Positions 56,097-64,000 of a DNA stretch of 64,000 nucleotides are shown here, piece by piece. The position numbers were made by a program, and so were the translations under genes. Under the pieces are notes generated by a model, which saw only the letters and a program-made list of their open reading frames with translations, ran no database searches and was not told the DNA's origin. Origin of the DNA: Linum tenue (taxonomy: Eukaryota > Streptophyta > Magnoliopsida > Malpighiales > Linaceae). Every line of letters starts with the position of its first letter. Within the stretch, counting starts at the first letter, position 1. Location: the NCBI GenBank assembly GCA_946122785.1, contig CAMGYJ010000002.1:39706495-39770494 (forward strand), written 5' to 3'.

Positions 56097-57312
56097 ATGT
56101 CCAACGTCAACAACCAGGAGGCCGAGGTCGTACAAGGCGAAGAAGGTAATGTCTCTCCTCTCTCGCATACTTCTTCTGACCATTCCGGTGGTGGGAATGG
56201 AGGTTCTGGGGATTGGAACGGTGGATCCGACGGTGGGGCTGGCAGTAGTGGTGGTGGACTTCCGGCGACGCCGACGTTCGATGCTAGGTCGGGCGATGGG
56301 GCTGGAAGCTCTTCTGATCCGGGTATACTCGTTTCCGGGAGTGGGGAGGTGGTGCGGCCGGCTCGGGGGACTTTGATTATTCGGCGTAAGCAGGGTGGTG
56401 GGCCGGTTGCCGGCGACGAAGCGGCCGACGAGGAAATCGCCGATGGTGAGGTCGGCGACGATGAAGTCGCCGACGATGAAGACTTCGTCGATGAGACGGA
56501 GCAAGGAGACTTTGGTGTGCAATTCGCACCGCGAGCAGTCGAGCGCGTTACCGAAGCCATGGCCCGCTTGGGGCCGCAAGGTGTTGGCTCTACATACCGC
56601 GTGATCGAATGGGCCGAGATGTGGGGCGACCAGCCGGCGCCGTCTGACAATCTCAAGCGTGGGCCCGAGCACTCCTCGACATATGACGTGGATGACGTGG
56701 AGGAGTTGGTTCGCGGATTGGGCTTGCCCCCCAATTGGGAGTACGCCGCTCCCTCGGTGCGCAGTATGGTGGGTAACTGCCCCCCAGGGTGGTTTGGTGT
56801 GTACGCAGAGTATTGGGTTATGGGGTTCAAGTTCCCCATCGACCCACTGTTATGCGCCATATACGACCGCCTCAAGTGCTCCATTGGTCGGCTCTCCCCG
56901 TCAGTCATCATGCACGCGAGTTGCCTTCGTCTCGCGTGCAAAAGGCTTAACATCGTGCCTACTTACGGCCTATTCAGGAAGATGTATAAAATCAAGGAGC
57001 CCACAAAGGTGAGCGACTGTCTCTCCATCCAGCGACGCGACCACCGCCCCGATGGCTTCGTGTACGGCTCGCCCAAGTTGAAGAAGACTTGGTTCGGCCA
57101 GTTTTTCTATGTTAAGCCCGCTCCCGGGGAATGGGCGAGTGGGTCGCTGCCGGAGCCCACCTCCTGGATGAAGGGCAGTATAGCCGGGTTCGAGTCCGAC
57201 GTCGGTAACTACGACGGGCTCAACGATGAGTATGAGGCTTGCATGCCTCACCGCATGAACTTATACAAGCGGGGTGTCCGCGAAGCCTGTCTGGAAGAGC
57301 TCTTTGGAGATG
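56097..57312 (+). CDS. Antisense gene of the Tat element, exon 1 (putative gypsy-type transposon protein domain)
   Basis: The ATG at 56097 begins MSNVNNQEAEVVQGEEGNVS. The first 190 residues are low-complexity: Gly/Ser-rich, then acidic with repeated DEVADDE-type units. From about residue 200 to 405 there is a folded-looking region with LGLPPNWEYAAPS, GWFGVYAEYWVMGFKFPIDP, YDRLKCSIGRLSPSVIMHAS and WFGQFFYVKPAPGEW. This resembles the 'putative gypsy type transposon' family found in plant retroelements (a 'VYAD-F--G-RFPL-PLL---L----L-P--I' pattern). Its function is unknown. The exon ends at G57312 before donor GTTAGT. No stop or shift is seen. The gene lies between pol and the 3' LTR, on the strand opposite to pol. 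Confidence 0.82.
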
Positions 57313-57379
57313 GTTAGTTATGTTTCCTTCCTTTTGTATTCTATCTTATTAACCGCCCTCTTACGATTTATTGGCGCAG

Positions 57380-57903
57380 GTGTTGACTTTTCCACCCTCG
57401 CGAGTATGATGTCGGTGGAGGACGTCGCGCCGCGTGCCGACAAGAAAAGGAAGAAGAAGGTCGGCGCGGCGCCAAGACCCTTGAAGCGGAAGGAGGTCGA
57501 GCAGCCGCAACCGCAGGTTGTCGAGAGGCCCCGCAAGACCATTCGTATAGCGGAGCCAGCCGCCCAAGTGGCGAAGCAACTGCCCGCGACGCCGCAGCTG
57601 TTCGCCGCGCAACAGCTCTCACTGGCGCTTTCGGAGCCCGAGGCGACGGTGAGCCGGCCCGTTCGTCGAGGTGGGGATGGGGCTGGCAGCTCATCCGGGA
57701 CATCCGCTACCGCTCCTCCCGTCAGCACTGTGCCGCCCTCCGCCGCCGTCCACCAAGTCCGCGACGTGCGGATTCACACCGCAGCGGCGTGTAACTTGGT
57801 GTCGGCCAATCATGCGCTTCGGGCGATCGGGCCCGTTCTCTCCGTTCCCCCGCGGGTGGAAAAGACGGACCCTCTTCACGACCTGGCGCAGATCCATTTC
57901 GCG
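57380..57903 (+). CDS. Antisense gene of the Tat element, exon 2
   Basis: Acceptor TTGGCGCAG ends at 57379. The split Gly codon (G + GT) keeps the frame, giving GVDFSTLASMMSVEDVAPRA. A basic cluster (ADKKRKKKVG, about 57438-57468) may be a nuclear localisation signal. Then follow Pro/Gln/Ala-rich linkers and a conserved-looking end VEKTDPLHDLAQIHFA. It ends at 57903 after a complete codon, before donor GTAAGA. The 67-bp intron before it is short but within plant limits. Confidence 0.8.
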
Positions 57904-57984
57904 GTAAGACTCAGTTTAGGTTAAGGTTTATTTTGTTAACCTTCCCCTCCTTTTTTTGCTTGGCTAAGACTCGTGGCGTTGTAG

Positions 57985-58725
57985 GGTTTGTCGGCGACCT
58001 TTCGCGCTCAACAAGAGCGCGCCTCGATGCGTGCCAAGATGAAGGCCGACGAGGCGCAAATCGTGCAGTTGGAGGGGAAGGTGCTCGGGGCGAACAATCG
58101 TGCCGAGGACGCTACCTCTAAGGCCAACGAGGCGCTGGAGTCACTCGGCCTTTTGCAGAGCCGATTGGCCGCCGACGTGGAGGCGGCCAAAGAGCAGGTG
58201 CGGAACGAGGAGCGCACTGCTCTCCGAGAAGAACTGGAAGTCTCCTTCTCTGAGAGATTGCGCAAAGCTCGCGAAGAATTCCAGAAGGAGAAGGACGACC
58301 TTGTTCGCCTTCACACCGTTGCGAAGGCGGAGGCCGTTCGCGCAGCTGAAGTCGCGGCCGTCCGCCAGTTCAAGTCTTCCCAACCTTTCGGGAAGATCAT
58401 GGCGGATGCCATGACCAAGGCCGTGATAGCGGTTGGTAAGAAGGTCCGCCCTGAGAATCCGGGGATGCGCTGGGACACTCGCGAGATGGTTCAGCACGTC
58501 AAAGTGTGGATCAGCGAGAAGCGTCCTTTGGATTCTGACTCCGAGTCCGAGGAAGAGGAGGAGGAAGAGGCGGAGCGCCGGGGGGAGGTTGAGCGTCCAA
58601 CAGGGAAGGAGAAGAAGGATGGAGAGGTGGCCGACGAAGATGAGGAGGACGAGGAAGAGGAGCGTCCTCTGTTGCGCCGCAAGTCGAGCAGGGAGGGCGA
58701 ACAGCCCGACACTGGCTCTGCTTAG
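57985..58725 (+). CDS. Antisense gene of the Tat element, exon 3 (coiled coil and acidic tail)
   Basis: Acceptor GTTGTAG ends at 57984, phase 0, and the exon starts GLSATFRAQQERASMRAKMK. Residues about 590-700 of the spliced protein form a long charged helix, almost certainly a coiled coil (ADEAQIVQLEGKVLGANNRA, KEKDDLVRLHTVAKAEAVRA). A short conserved-looking part follows, then a Glu/Asp-rich tail (DSDSESEEEEEEEAERRG, EDEEDEEEERPLLRRKSS), with the stop TAG at 58723-58725. The complete spliced product has 826 residues. The combination of N-terminal domain, basic motif, coiled coil and acidic tail suggests a nuclear, self-associating protein; that is inference. Confidence 0.8.
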   Translation, partial: GLSATFRAQQERASMRAKMKADEAQIVQLEGKVLGANNRAEDATSKANEALESLGLLQSRLAADVEAAKEQVRNEERTALREELEVSFSERLRKAREEFQKEKDDLVRLHTVAKAEAVRAAEVAAVRQFKSSQPFGKIMADAMTKAVIAVGKKVRPENPGMRWDTREMVQHVKVWISEKRPLDSDSESEEEEEEEAERRGEVERPTGKEKKDGEVADEDEEDEEEERPLLRRKSSREGEQPDTGSA

Positions 58726-59261
58726 ATGTGGCCCAATCGAGCCTTAACTGTTTTGTAGTTTTCTCGTGCTTTTTCTGTTGTTTTCTTGTGTGTAGTCGCG
58801 AACGGCATTGTGGCTCCCTCCTTGATTATAACAATAGATTTTCGACTATGTTTGTTTCGGCTTCTCTCCCTCCCCCCCTTTTATTATCTATCTTGTTCAA
58901 CGACTTTGTGTGCGCGAATAAGCGACAACCGCTGCTTTTGCCTTGTCCTCTCGCGCGGAGGATGTGCGAGCTGGGTGCTTATCTTTGTTCTTTCGAACAA
59001 GGCGCGAATAGTGCTGGACTATTGCTAATGTTTTGTTCTTTCGAACCATGTCTTTTTGCGCGAATAGTGCTGGACTATTGCTAAGCTTTGTTCTTTCGAA
59101 CCGTGTCCTTTTGCGCGAATAGTGCTGGACTATTGCTAATTTTTGTTCTTTCGAACCATGTCCTTTTGCGCGAATAGTGCTGGACTATTGCTAAGTTTTG
59201 TTCTTTCGAACCGTGTCCTTTTGTTTATTGCGCTAATGCGCTGTTACAAACGTGGTACACG
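58726..59261. other. Spacer between the two convergent genes of the Tat element
   Basis: Non-coding 536 bp where the antisense gene and gag-pol converge. It should contain the 3' ends of both transcripts and holds the 55-bp tandem repeat. Confidence 0.7.
58987..59222. repeat. 55-bp tandem repeat
   Basis: GTTCTTTCGAACC recurs at 58987 (variant), 59035, 59090, 59145 and 59200, that is every 55 bp for the last four. Each unit continues with TTTTGCGCGAATAGTGCTGG and ACTATTGCTAA. The word TTCGAA is palindromic. Tandem repeats just after pol are known in Tat/Ogre-type elements. Confidence 0.92.
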
Positions 59262-62200
59262 TTAACCGGCACGATTGTATTTCCTTAGATTCTGTGCGTT
59301 CCATGTTCTTGGAATCTTGTTGCCCCCCAATTCGCTGAGTTTGAATGTGTTGGCGCCCACCACTTCGCGAATTAGGTAAGGACCTTCCCACGTCGAGGCG
59401 AGCTTCCCGTGCCTGGGGTCAGGGCGGAAGTTCCGCCGCAATACTTGGTCGCCCAGGATCAACTTGTGGGGGACCAGCTTCGCGTTGTGGTACTTGGCTA
59501 CCTGTTCCTTCATTGCAGCTAGCCTGATGGCTGCCAACTCGCGCCTTTCTTGCGACAATTCGAGCTCTAGTAGGCGCGCCTCGTCGTTTGCTTCCTCGCT
59601 GTACCCGGTGATTCGGTAGGTCGGTATTGTTGTCTCGATGGGGATCACCGCGTCAGTGCCATACGTGAGGGCGAAGGGGGTTTCGCCTGTTGCCACTTTG
59701 TATGTAGTGCGGTGCGCCCATAGCACCGTGTGTAGCTCGTCCGCCCAATGGCCCTTGGCCTCATTCAGGCGAGTGTGGAGGCCATGTAGGATCGCCTTGT
59801 TGGAGGACTCTGCTTGGCCGTTGGCTTGGGGGTAAGCGACCGACGCGAATCTTGCAATGGTCCCCACCTCATCGCAGAAGTCTATCACGTCTGCGCAATC
59901 GAACTGCTTCCCATGGTCGAAGACAAGTGCATTTGGGACTCCGAAGCGTGACAAAATGTTGTTGCGCAAGAAACGCGTTACCTGTTGTGCCGTTATGGAT
60001 GCCAGTGCCTCGGCCTCGATCCACTTAGTGAAGTAATCCACTGCCACGATTATGTATTTGCGCTTCCCTTTTGCTGTTGGGAAAGGGCCCAAGAGGTCGA
60101 CTCCCCATTGCGCGAAAGGCCATGGGCTCAAGTTGCCTTGGAGCTCGGTGGCCGGCAAGTGGTGTTGGCGCGCGTTGACCTGGCATTTGTGGCATTGGTC
60201 CGCGTAATTCTTCGTATCCTTCTTAATCCTCGGCCAGTAGTAGCCATGCAGGAGGATGGTGCGCTCCATGCTGCGTGGCCCTGCGTGCATTGCACACAGC
60301 CCCTCATGCAGTTCGCGTACCAAATCTTGCGCCTCCTCTTGCCCGATGCATTTGAGGTAGACGCCCGAGAATGATCTTCGGAACAGGTTCCCTTCGATGA
60401 GTGTGCAACGAGCTGCCTTTTGCCTTAGCGCCCAAGCTTGCTTAGGGTCTTCCGGTACCGTCCCATCTTGGAGGTATTCCACAATTGGGTGTCTCCAGTC
60501 TTCGTTTGTCATGAGCTGTGTTGTGTTGACTGCTGATTCCGAAGGGGTATCCTCTTCTTCCTTTTGAACGGTCACGAGCCGCGTGGACTCGAAGTCGGTT
60601 GCCGTCGCCAGTTTAGATAATGCGTCGGAATGCGCATTCTCCTCCCTTGGGATCTGCGCATATGTTACTGCTTCGAACGTTGCAGCTCTCATTTTGACGC
60701 GTTCCATGTAGTGTGCCAGGGCGTCCTCCTTTGCGTCGAACGCGCCGTTCAGCTGGTTGACTGCCAAGGAAGAGTCGGAGAGTATCCGTATCGTTCTTGC
60801 CCCTAGGTCGTGAGCGGCTGTCATCCCTGCCAAGATGGCCTCGTATTCCGCGGCGTTGTTTGTTTTCAACGCTCGGAACCTGATTGCGATCTCGTGCATC
60901 ACGCCAGTAGGTGTGCGCACCACGACCCCTGCCCCGGCGCCATGTTTGCTCGCCGCTCCATCGACGTAGACTTCCCAGACGCCCTCCGGCGTTGTTTCGA
61001 GGGTTACCCCCTCTGCAATGAAGTCTGCGAGGATTTGTGCCTTTATCGCTGGCCTTGGCGCGTACTGAATGTCGTACTCCGACAGCTCGACCGCCCATTT
61101 GACCATGCGCCCCGACACTTCCATTGATGTCAGAATCTTTTTTAGCGGGAGGTTTGTCAGGACGGTGATCTGGTGCGCTTGGAAGTACGGGCGCAGCTTC
61201 TGCGACGCGCTCACGAGCGCCAAGGCAGCCTTCTCGACGGAGGAGTATCTTGTTTCTGCGCTGACAAGAGTGCGCGAGGTGTAATACACCGGTTGCTCGG
61301 TTCTGCCGTCTCTTCGAGATATTAGCACTGCACTCACGGCCCTTGTTGACACGGCGAGATACAAGAAAAGTTTTTCATTAAGCTTGGGGGCCGTTAGTAC
61401 AGGGGGGGATACAAGATACGCCTTTAGTTCTTGGAACGCTGCTTCGCATTCTGGAGTCCATGCGAAGCGCGCCCCGTTCTTGAGCGTTTGGAAGAAGGGC
61501 GCGCACTTGTCAGCGGATCGCGGTATGAACCTCCCCAGCGCCGCTATTTTGCCATTCAGAGACTGGATTTCCAGCGCGTTCCGGGGCGCCCGCAGCTGTT
61601 GGACTGCGGTGATTTGCTTTGGGTCGACCTCTATGCCGCGCTTGGTTATCATGAACCCGAGGAACTTCCCCGCTTCCGCTCCGAAAACGCACTTGAGCGG
61701 GTTGAGGCGAAGGCTGTGTTGACGGAGAGCTTCGAAAGTCTCGCGCAGGTCCTGCAGGTGTGACTTGCCCGCTTTCGTTTTGACGATGAGGTCGTCCACA
61801 TATGCCTCGATGTTCCGCCCGATCTGTCGCGAGAAGACCGTGTCAATCATTCTCTGATATGTCGCGCCCGCGTTCTTTAACCCGAACGGCATCCCCACAA
61901 AGCAGAAGTTCCCAAACGGTGTCATGAACGACGTCTTTTCTTCGTCTTCCACGGACATGGGGATCTGGTGGTACCCGGAGAACATGTCGAGGAAGGATAA
62001 CGTCTCGTGATCTGCGGTTGCGTCGATCAGTTGGTCGATGCGCGGCAGTGGATAAGGGTCTCCTGGGCACACTCTGTTGATCGTGGTGTAGTCGACGCAC
62101 ATCCGCCAGGCCCCTGATGATTTCTTGACCAATACCACATTTGCCAACCACTTTGGATATTTTACGGGTCGGATTAGCCCGACTGCTAGTAGGCGCGTCA

Positions 62201-64000
62201 CCTCCTCTTCTATCGCCTTCAGCTTATCGCCCGTGAAGGACCTCCGCCCTTGTTGCCTTGGCTCTGCGTTGGCTGGCACTGCAAGGCTATGTTGGGCTAC
62301 CTCCCTGGGCACTCCTGGCATGTCTTCCGTGCACCACGCGAACAGTTCCTTGTACTCCTTCAGCAGCGCCACGAGCGGCTCGATTGCGTCACTGCTGACG
62401 TGAGTGGAAATGCGTATCTTCCTGGTCGGCTCGGCTGGATCTAGCGCGACCTCAAAATCGGAATCCATCGACTCCGGTCGGGGTTCTTCCGCCCTTGTGT
62501 CGACGATGTTGGTTTGTCGAGTCACAACGCGATCTTCCCATGTCGTTCCCCGGGCTTCTCCCACTCCTCTCTGTGTTGGGAACTTGAGTTTCTGGTGGCA
62601 GGTTGATGGGAGAGCCAGGAACTTCGCAAGGAATGGCCGGCCTAGAATGCCGTTGTGCGCCGATTCGCAATCGACGATCGTGAATTCTACCTGTTTGGAG
62701 GCGCGAGGCTCCTGGTCGCCGACCACCACAGGGAGAGTGACCACTCCAATGACCGGGACTTTAGTTCCAGAGAAGCCAACTAGGTTGCCATGCGCGCGCC
62801 TGATTAGGCGCCGGTCGATGTCCATTTTGTCAATGGTACTCTGGAAGAGGATGTCAGCCGCGCTACCTCCGTCTACCAGGAGGCGGTGGGTCTTGCAGGC
62901 GGCGATTAGCGCGGTGATAATGAGCGGCTCCTCTGATGGGGTTCCTTGTGGGAATTCCGCGTCGTCGAAGCTCAGGTTGAACCTCGCCGGCGCGTCGGTG
63001 GTCGCGCACTCCATCGCGCGCTCCCGTTTGGTTTTCTTCTGGGGGCGGTCTCCTTCGACCGTCACCACTCCAATTTCCTTGCGCACTACATATGTGCCTG
63101 TGTCATCGTTATATTCGGCTTGGGGTGGTGGCGGCGGCGGGTGCTGTGGGTGCTCAACTTGTTCTTTTTTTACGTGAACAAACTCGCCCAGCAGCCCTCG
63201 CTGTATGAGGCCCTCTATTTCGTACCTCAGGTCTCGGCACTCTTCTGTTCGGTGCCCCGTTGCTCTGTGGAATTCACAATGCCTATTTGGATCGCGCATG
63301 TAGGGTTGGGATTTCAACGGGGCAGGCCAGTTGATCTTGTAACCCTTCTCGCGAAGGACATGGAACACATTCCTCATTGAGTCATTAAGGGGAGTGTAGG
63401 CGTTATGCGCGCGCCTGTCCGGCGATCGCCCGCGTTGCGCCTGCTCTGGTGGGGGAGGAGGGGCGCGCTTCGGGCCACTGTGCATCTGTAGCAAGTGGTC
63501 TCGTGGGATTGCGGCTGGAGGCTGACGACGCGCCTGTTCTTCTCGCGGCATTTTCGCCGGCTCGAAGCGCCTGACGGACCCTGCCCCCAGGGTTTCTTCC
63601 AACGTGATCGCCTTTTCGATCTTCATCTCCAACTCCGTCGACAGCGTGACGGGTCTCTTGGCCAACGCCCGCTTGAGCTCCATATTGTTGGTGGCCTCCA
63701 TGAGGTGATGGGCGGCTGTTTCGGGGGTGAGGTCGCGGACGGCCATTGCTATCCTGGACCATCTGGCATAGAAAGTTCTCAGGCTCTCTCCATCCTTTTG
63801 CCTGATATCTATCAGGGCCTTGAGGTGAAGCGGGCGCCGTTTCTGGGACGCGAACTTCGTTGTGAACAGGAGTATGAACTCCTCGAATGAGTGGATGATT
63901 CCATTTGGGAGGCGGTTGTACCAGTCGAGGCATATGCCGGTGAATGTCGACGGGAAGGTTCTGCATAGCGCGGCGTTGGAGTTGGTTTGGAGTTGCATAC
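59262..64000 (-). CDS. Tat-lineage Gag-Pol polyprotein, open frame, N-terminus outside the window
   Basis: One uninterrupted frame runs from the right edge to TAA at 59264-59262. Order (residues counted from the Met at 63998-63996): Gag capsid (CRTFPSTFTGICLDWYNRLP near residue 12), a zinc-knuckle-like CEFHRATGHRTEEC (about 236), protease LLVDGGSAADILF (about 372), reverse transcriptase with MCVDYTTINRVCPGDPYPLP, FLDMFSGYHQI and an intact AYVDDLIVK (about 732), RNase H, archaeal-type second RNase H starting VYVDGAASKHGAGAGVVV (about 1012), and integrase zinc finger (H-H in HEGLCAMHAGPRSMERT, C-C in CHKCQ). The DDE core follows: WGVDLLGPF, VFDHGKQFD and GQAESSNKA. The C-terminal end is GPYLIREVVGANTFKLSELG. 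All catalytic residues I can place are present. The second integrase Asp is followed by His rather than the usual Asn. No frameshift or stop is seen, so the copy may be recent and competent for its Pol functions. Confidence 0.93.
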   Translation of the reverse strand, partial: MQLQTNSNAALCRTFPSTFTGICLDWYNRLPNGIIHSFEEFILLFTTKFASQKRRPLHLKALIDIRQKDGESLRTFYARWSRIAMAVRDLTPETAAHHLMEATNNMELKRALAKRPVTLSTELEMKIEKAITLEETLGAGSVRRFEPAKMPREEQARRQPPAAIPRDHLLQMHSGPKRAPPPPPEQAQRGRSPDRRAHNAYTPLNDSMRNVFHVLREKGYKINWPAPLKSQPYMRDPNRHCEFHRATGHRTEECRDLRYEIEGLIQRGLLGEFVHVKKEQVEHPQHPPPPPPQAEYNDDTGTYVVRKEIGVVTVEGDRPQKKTKRERAMECATTDAPARFNLSFDDAEFPQGTPSEEPLIITALIAACKTHRLLVDGGSAADILFQSTIDKMDIDRRLIRRAHGNLVGFSGTKVPVIGVVTLPVVVGDQEPRASKQVEFTIVDCESAHNGILGRPFLAKFLALPSTCHQKLKFPTQRGVGEARGTTWEDRVVTRQTNIVDTRAEEPRPESMDSDFEVALDPAEPTRKIRISTHVSSDAIEPLVALLKEYKELFAWCTEDMPGVPREVAQHSLAVPANAEPRQQGRRSFTGDKLKAIEEEVTRLLAVGLIRPVKYPKWLANVVLVKKSSGAWRMCVDYTTINRVCPGDPYPLPRIDQLIDATADHETLSFLDMFSGYHQIPMSVEDEEKTSFMTPFGNFCFVGMPFGLKNAGATYQRMIDTVFSRQIGRNIEAYVDDLIVKTKAGKSHLQDLRETFEALRQHSLRLNPLKCVFGAEAGKFLGFMITKRGIEVDPKQITAVQQLRAPRNALEIQSLNGKIAALGRFIPRSADKCAPFFQTLKNGARFAWTPECEAAFQELKAYLVSPPVLTAPKLNEKLFLYLAVSTRAVSAVLISRRDGRTEQPVYYTSRTLVSAETRYSSVEKAALALVSASQKLRPYFQAHQITVLTNLPLKKILTSMEVSGRMVKWAVELSEYDIQYAPRPAIKAQILADFIAEGVTLETTPEGVWEVYVDGAASKHGAGAGVVVRTPTGVMHEIAIRFRALKTNNAAEYEAILAGMTAAHDLGARTIRILSDSSLAVNQLNGAFDAKEDALAHYMERVKMRAATFEAVTYAQIPREENAHSDALSKLATATDFESTRLVTVQKEEEDTPSESAVNTTQLMTNEDWRHPIVEYLQDGTVPEDPKQAWALRQKAARCTLIEGNLFRRSFSGVYLKCIGQEEAQDLVRELHEGLCAMHAGPRSMERTILLHGYYWPRIKKDTKNYADQCHKCQVNARQHHLPATELQGNLSPWPFAQWGVDLLGPFPTAKGKRKYIIVAVDYFTKWIEAEALASITAQQVTRFLRNNILSRFGVPNALVFDHGKQFDCADVIDFCDEVGTIARFASVAYPQANGQAESSNKAILHGLHTRLNEAKGHWADELHTVLWAHRTTYKVATGETPFALTYGTDAVIPIETTIPTYRITGYSEEANDEARLLELELSQERRELAAIRLAAMKEQVAKYHNAKLVPHKLILGDQVLRRNFRPDPRHGKLASTWEGPYLIREVVGANTFKLSELGGNKIPRTWNAQNLRKYNRAG

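Larger units (their letters stand above)
54433..64000 (-). mobile_element. Tat-lineage Ty3/Gypsy retrotransposon (partial) with an antisense spliced gene
   Basis: On the minus strand, the order seen from right to left is gag (start beyond the window), protease, reverse transcriptase, RNase H, second archaeal-type RNase H, integrase (59262), a tandem-repeat spacer, a gene on the opposite strand (56097-58725), a promoter-like region, a polypurine tract and the 3' LTR. Two RNase H domains define the Tat lineage (Ogre, Retand and relatives). The long open Gag-Pol suggests recent insertion. The 5' LTR lies outside the window, so the target duplication and LTR identity cannot be checked. Confidence 0.88.

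Noticed and set aside
56078..56953. 291-codon frame on the minus strand opposite exon 1 of the antisense gene, and a similar one at 56052-56672.
   Set aside because: They are mirror frames of GC-rich coding sequence. Composition is Ser/Pro-rich without motifs, while the plus frame has splice junctions, a TATA box and a recognisable domain.
56097..58725. Interpretation of the antisense gene as an ordinary host gene into which the Tat element inserted.
   Set aside because: It lies wholly between pol and the polypurine tract of the same element with no inserted ends around it, and its domain type is one found in plant retroelements. Not fully excluded without other copies.
58987..59222. A CRISPR-like array.
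   Set aside because: The 55-bp period is a simple tandem repeat without unique spacers, in a plant retrotransposon.
60613..63966. Several frames of 60-257 codons overlapping the Tat Gag-Pol on both strands.
   Set aside because: Shadow frames of a long GC-rich coding sequence. None has a recognisable motif.

Overview
The window is nuclear DNA from a flowering plant, most likely a eudicot. It has intron-bearing plant genes with GT-AG junctions, a plant AP2/ERF transcription factor, and plant-specific retroelement lineages (Athila, Tat, Tekay/Del-like, Copia). Four traces of ordinary host genes are visible: exon 1 of an AGD3/SFC-type ARF-GAP gene (233-277, minus), a decayed otubain-type deubiquitinase (36947-39462, minus), a possible small two-exon gene (43787-44495, plus, weak) and an intact two-exon ERF gene of the ERF113/RAP2.6L type (50502-52159, plus). 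Most of the remaining sequence is transposable elements.

Layout. 1-2291: 5' end and upstream region of the ARF-GAP gene. 2300-5335: two hAT elements of one family with exact 8-bp target-site duplications (TSDs). The second contains a Mutator-like insertion carrying gene-like sequence and a 5'-truncated LINE. 5427-12816: a complete LTR retrotransposon without coding capacity, Tekay/Del-like by its ends, on the minus strand, with a PIF/Harbinger remnant in one LTR. 13678-36169: one Copia element (minus strand, TSD ATTAG on both sides) split by about 16.4 kb of Athila (14108-about 30528) and by a solo LTR (33940-35433). The Athila holds a hAT copy in gag and a small Copia-type nonautonomous element near its 3' end. 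A 261-bp MITE sits in one LTR of that small element. This gives four nested levels, each supported by junctions or TSDs.

36170-39690: otubain pseudogene. 39691-43690: fragments of a relative of the 5427-12816 element, then a hAT transposase relic. 45162-46605: an element with Mutator-type ends and a 10-bp TSD carrying an AT-rich minisatellite. 50216-52159: the ERF gene. 53490-53988: a hAT-type MITE.

54433-64000: the 3' three quarters or so of a young-looking Tat-lineage Ty3/Gypsy element on the minus strand. Its Gag-Pol frame (59262 to beyond the window) is open for more than 1570 codons and has two RNase H domains. Between pol and the 3' LTR lies a spliced gene on the opposite strand (56097-58725, three exons, 826 residues). 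It has its own TATA box, a domain resembling the 'putative gypsy type transposon' family, a coiled coil and an acidic tail. The two genes converge on a 55-bp tandem repeat. This antisense gene is the most interesting system in the window.

All calls were made by reading the sequence; no similarity search was run. Family assignments rest on recognised motifs. TSDs, LTR ends, primer-binding sites and splice junctions were located directly in the sequence.
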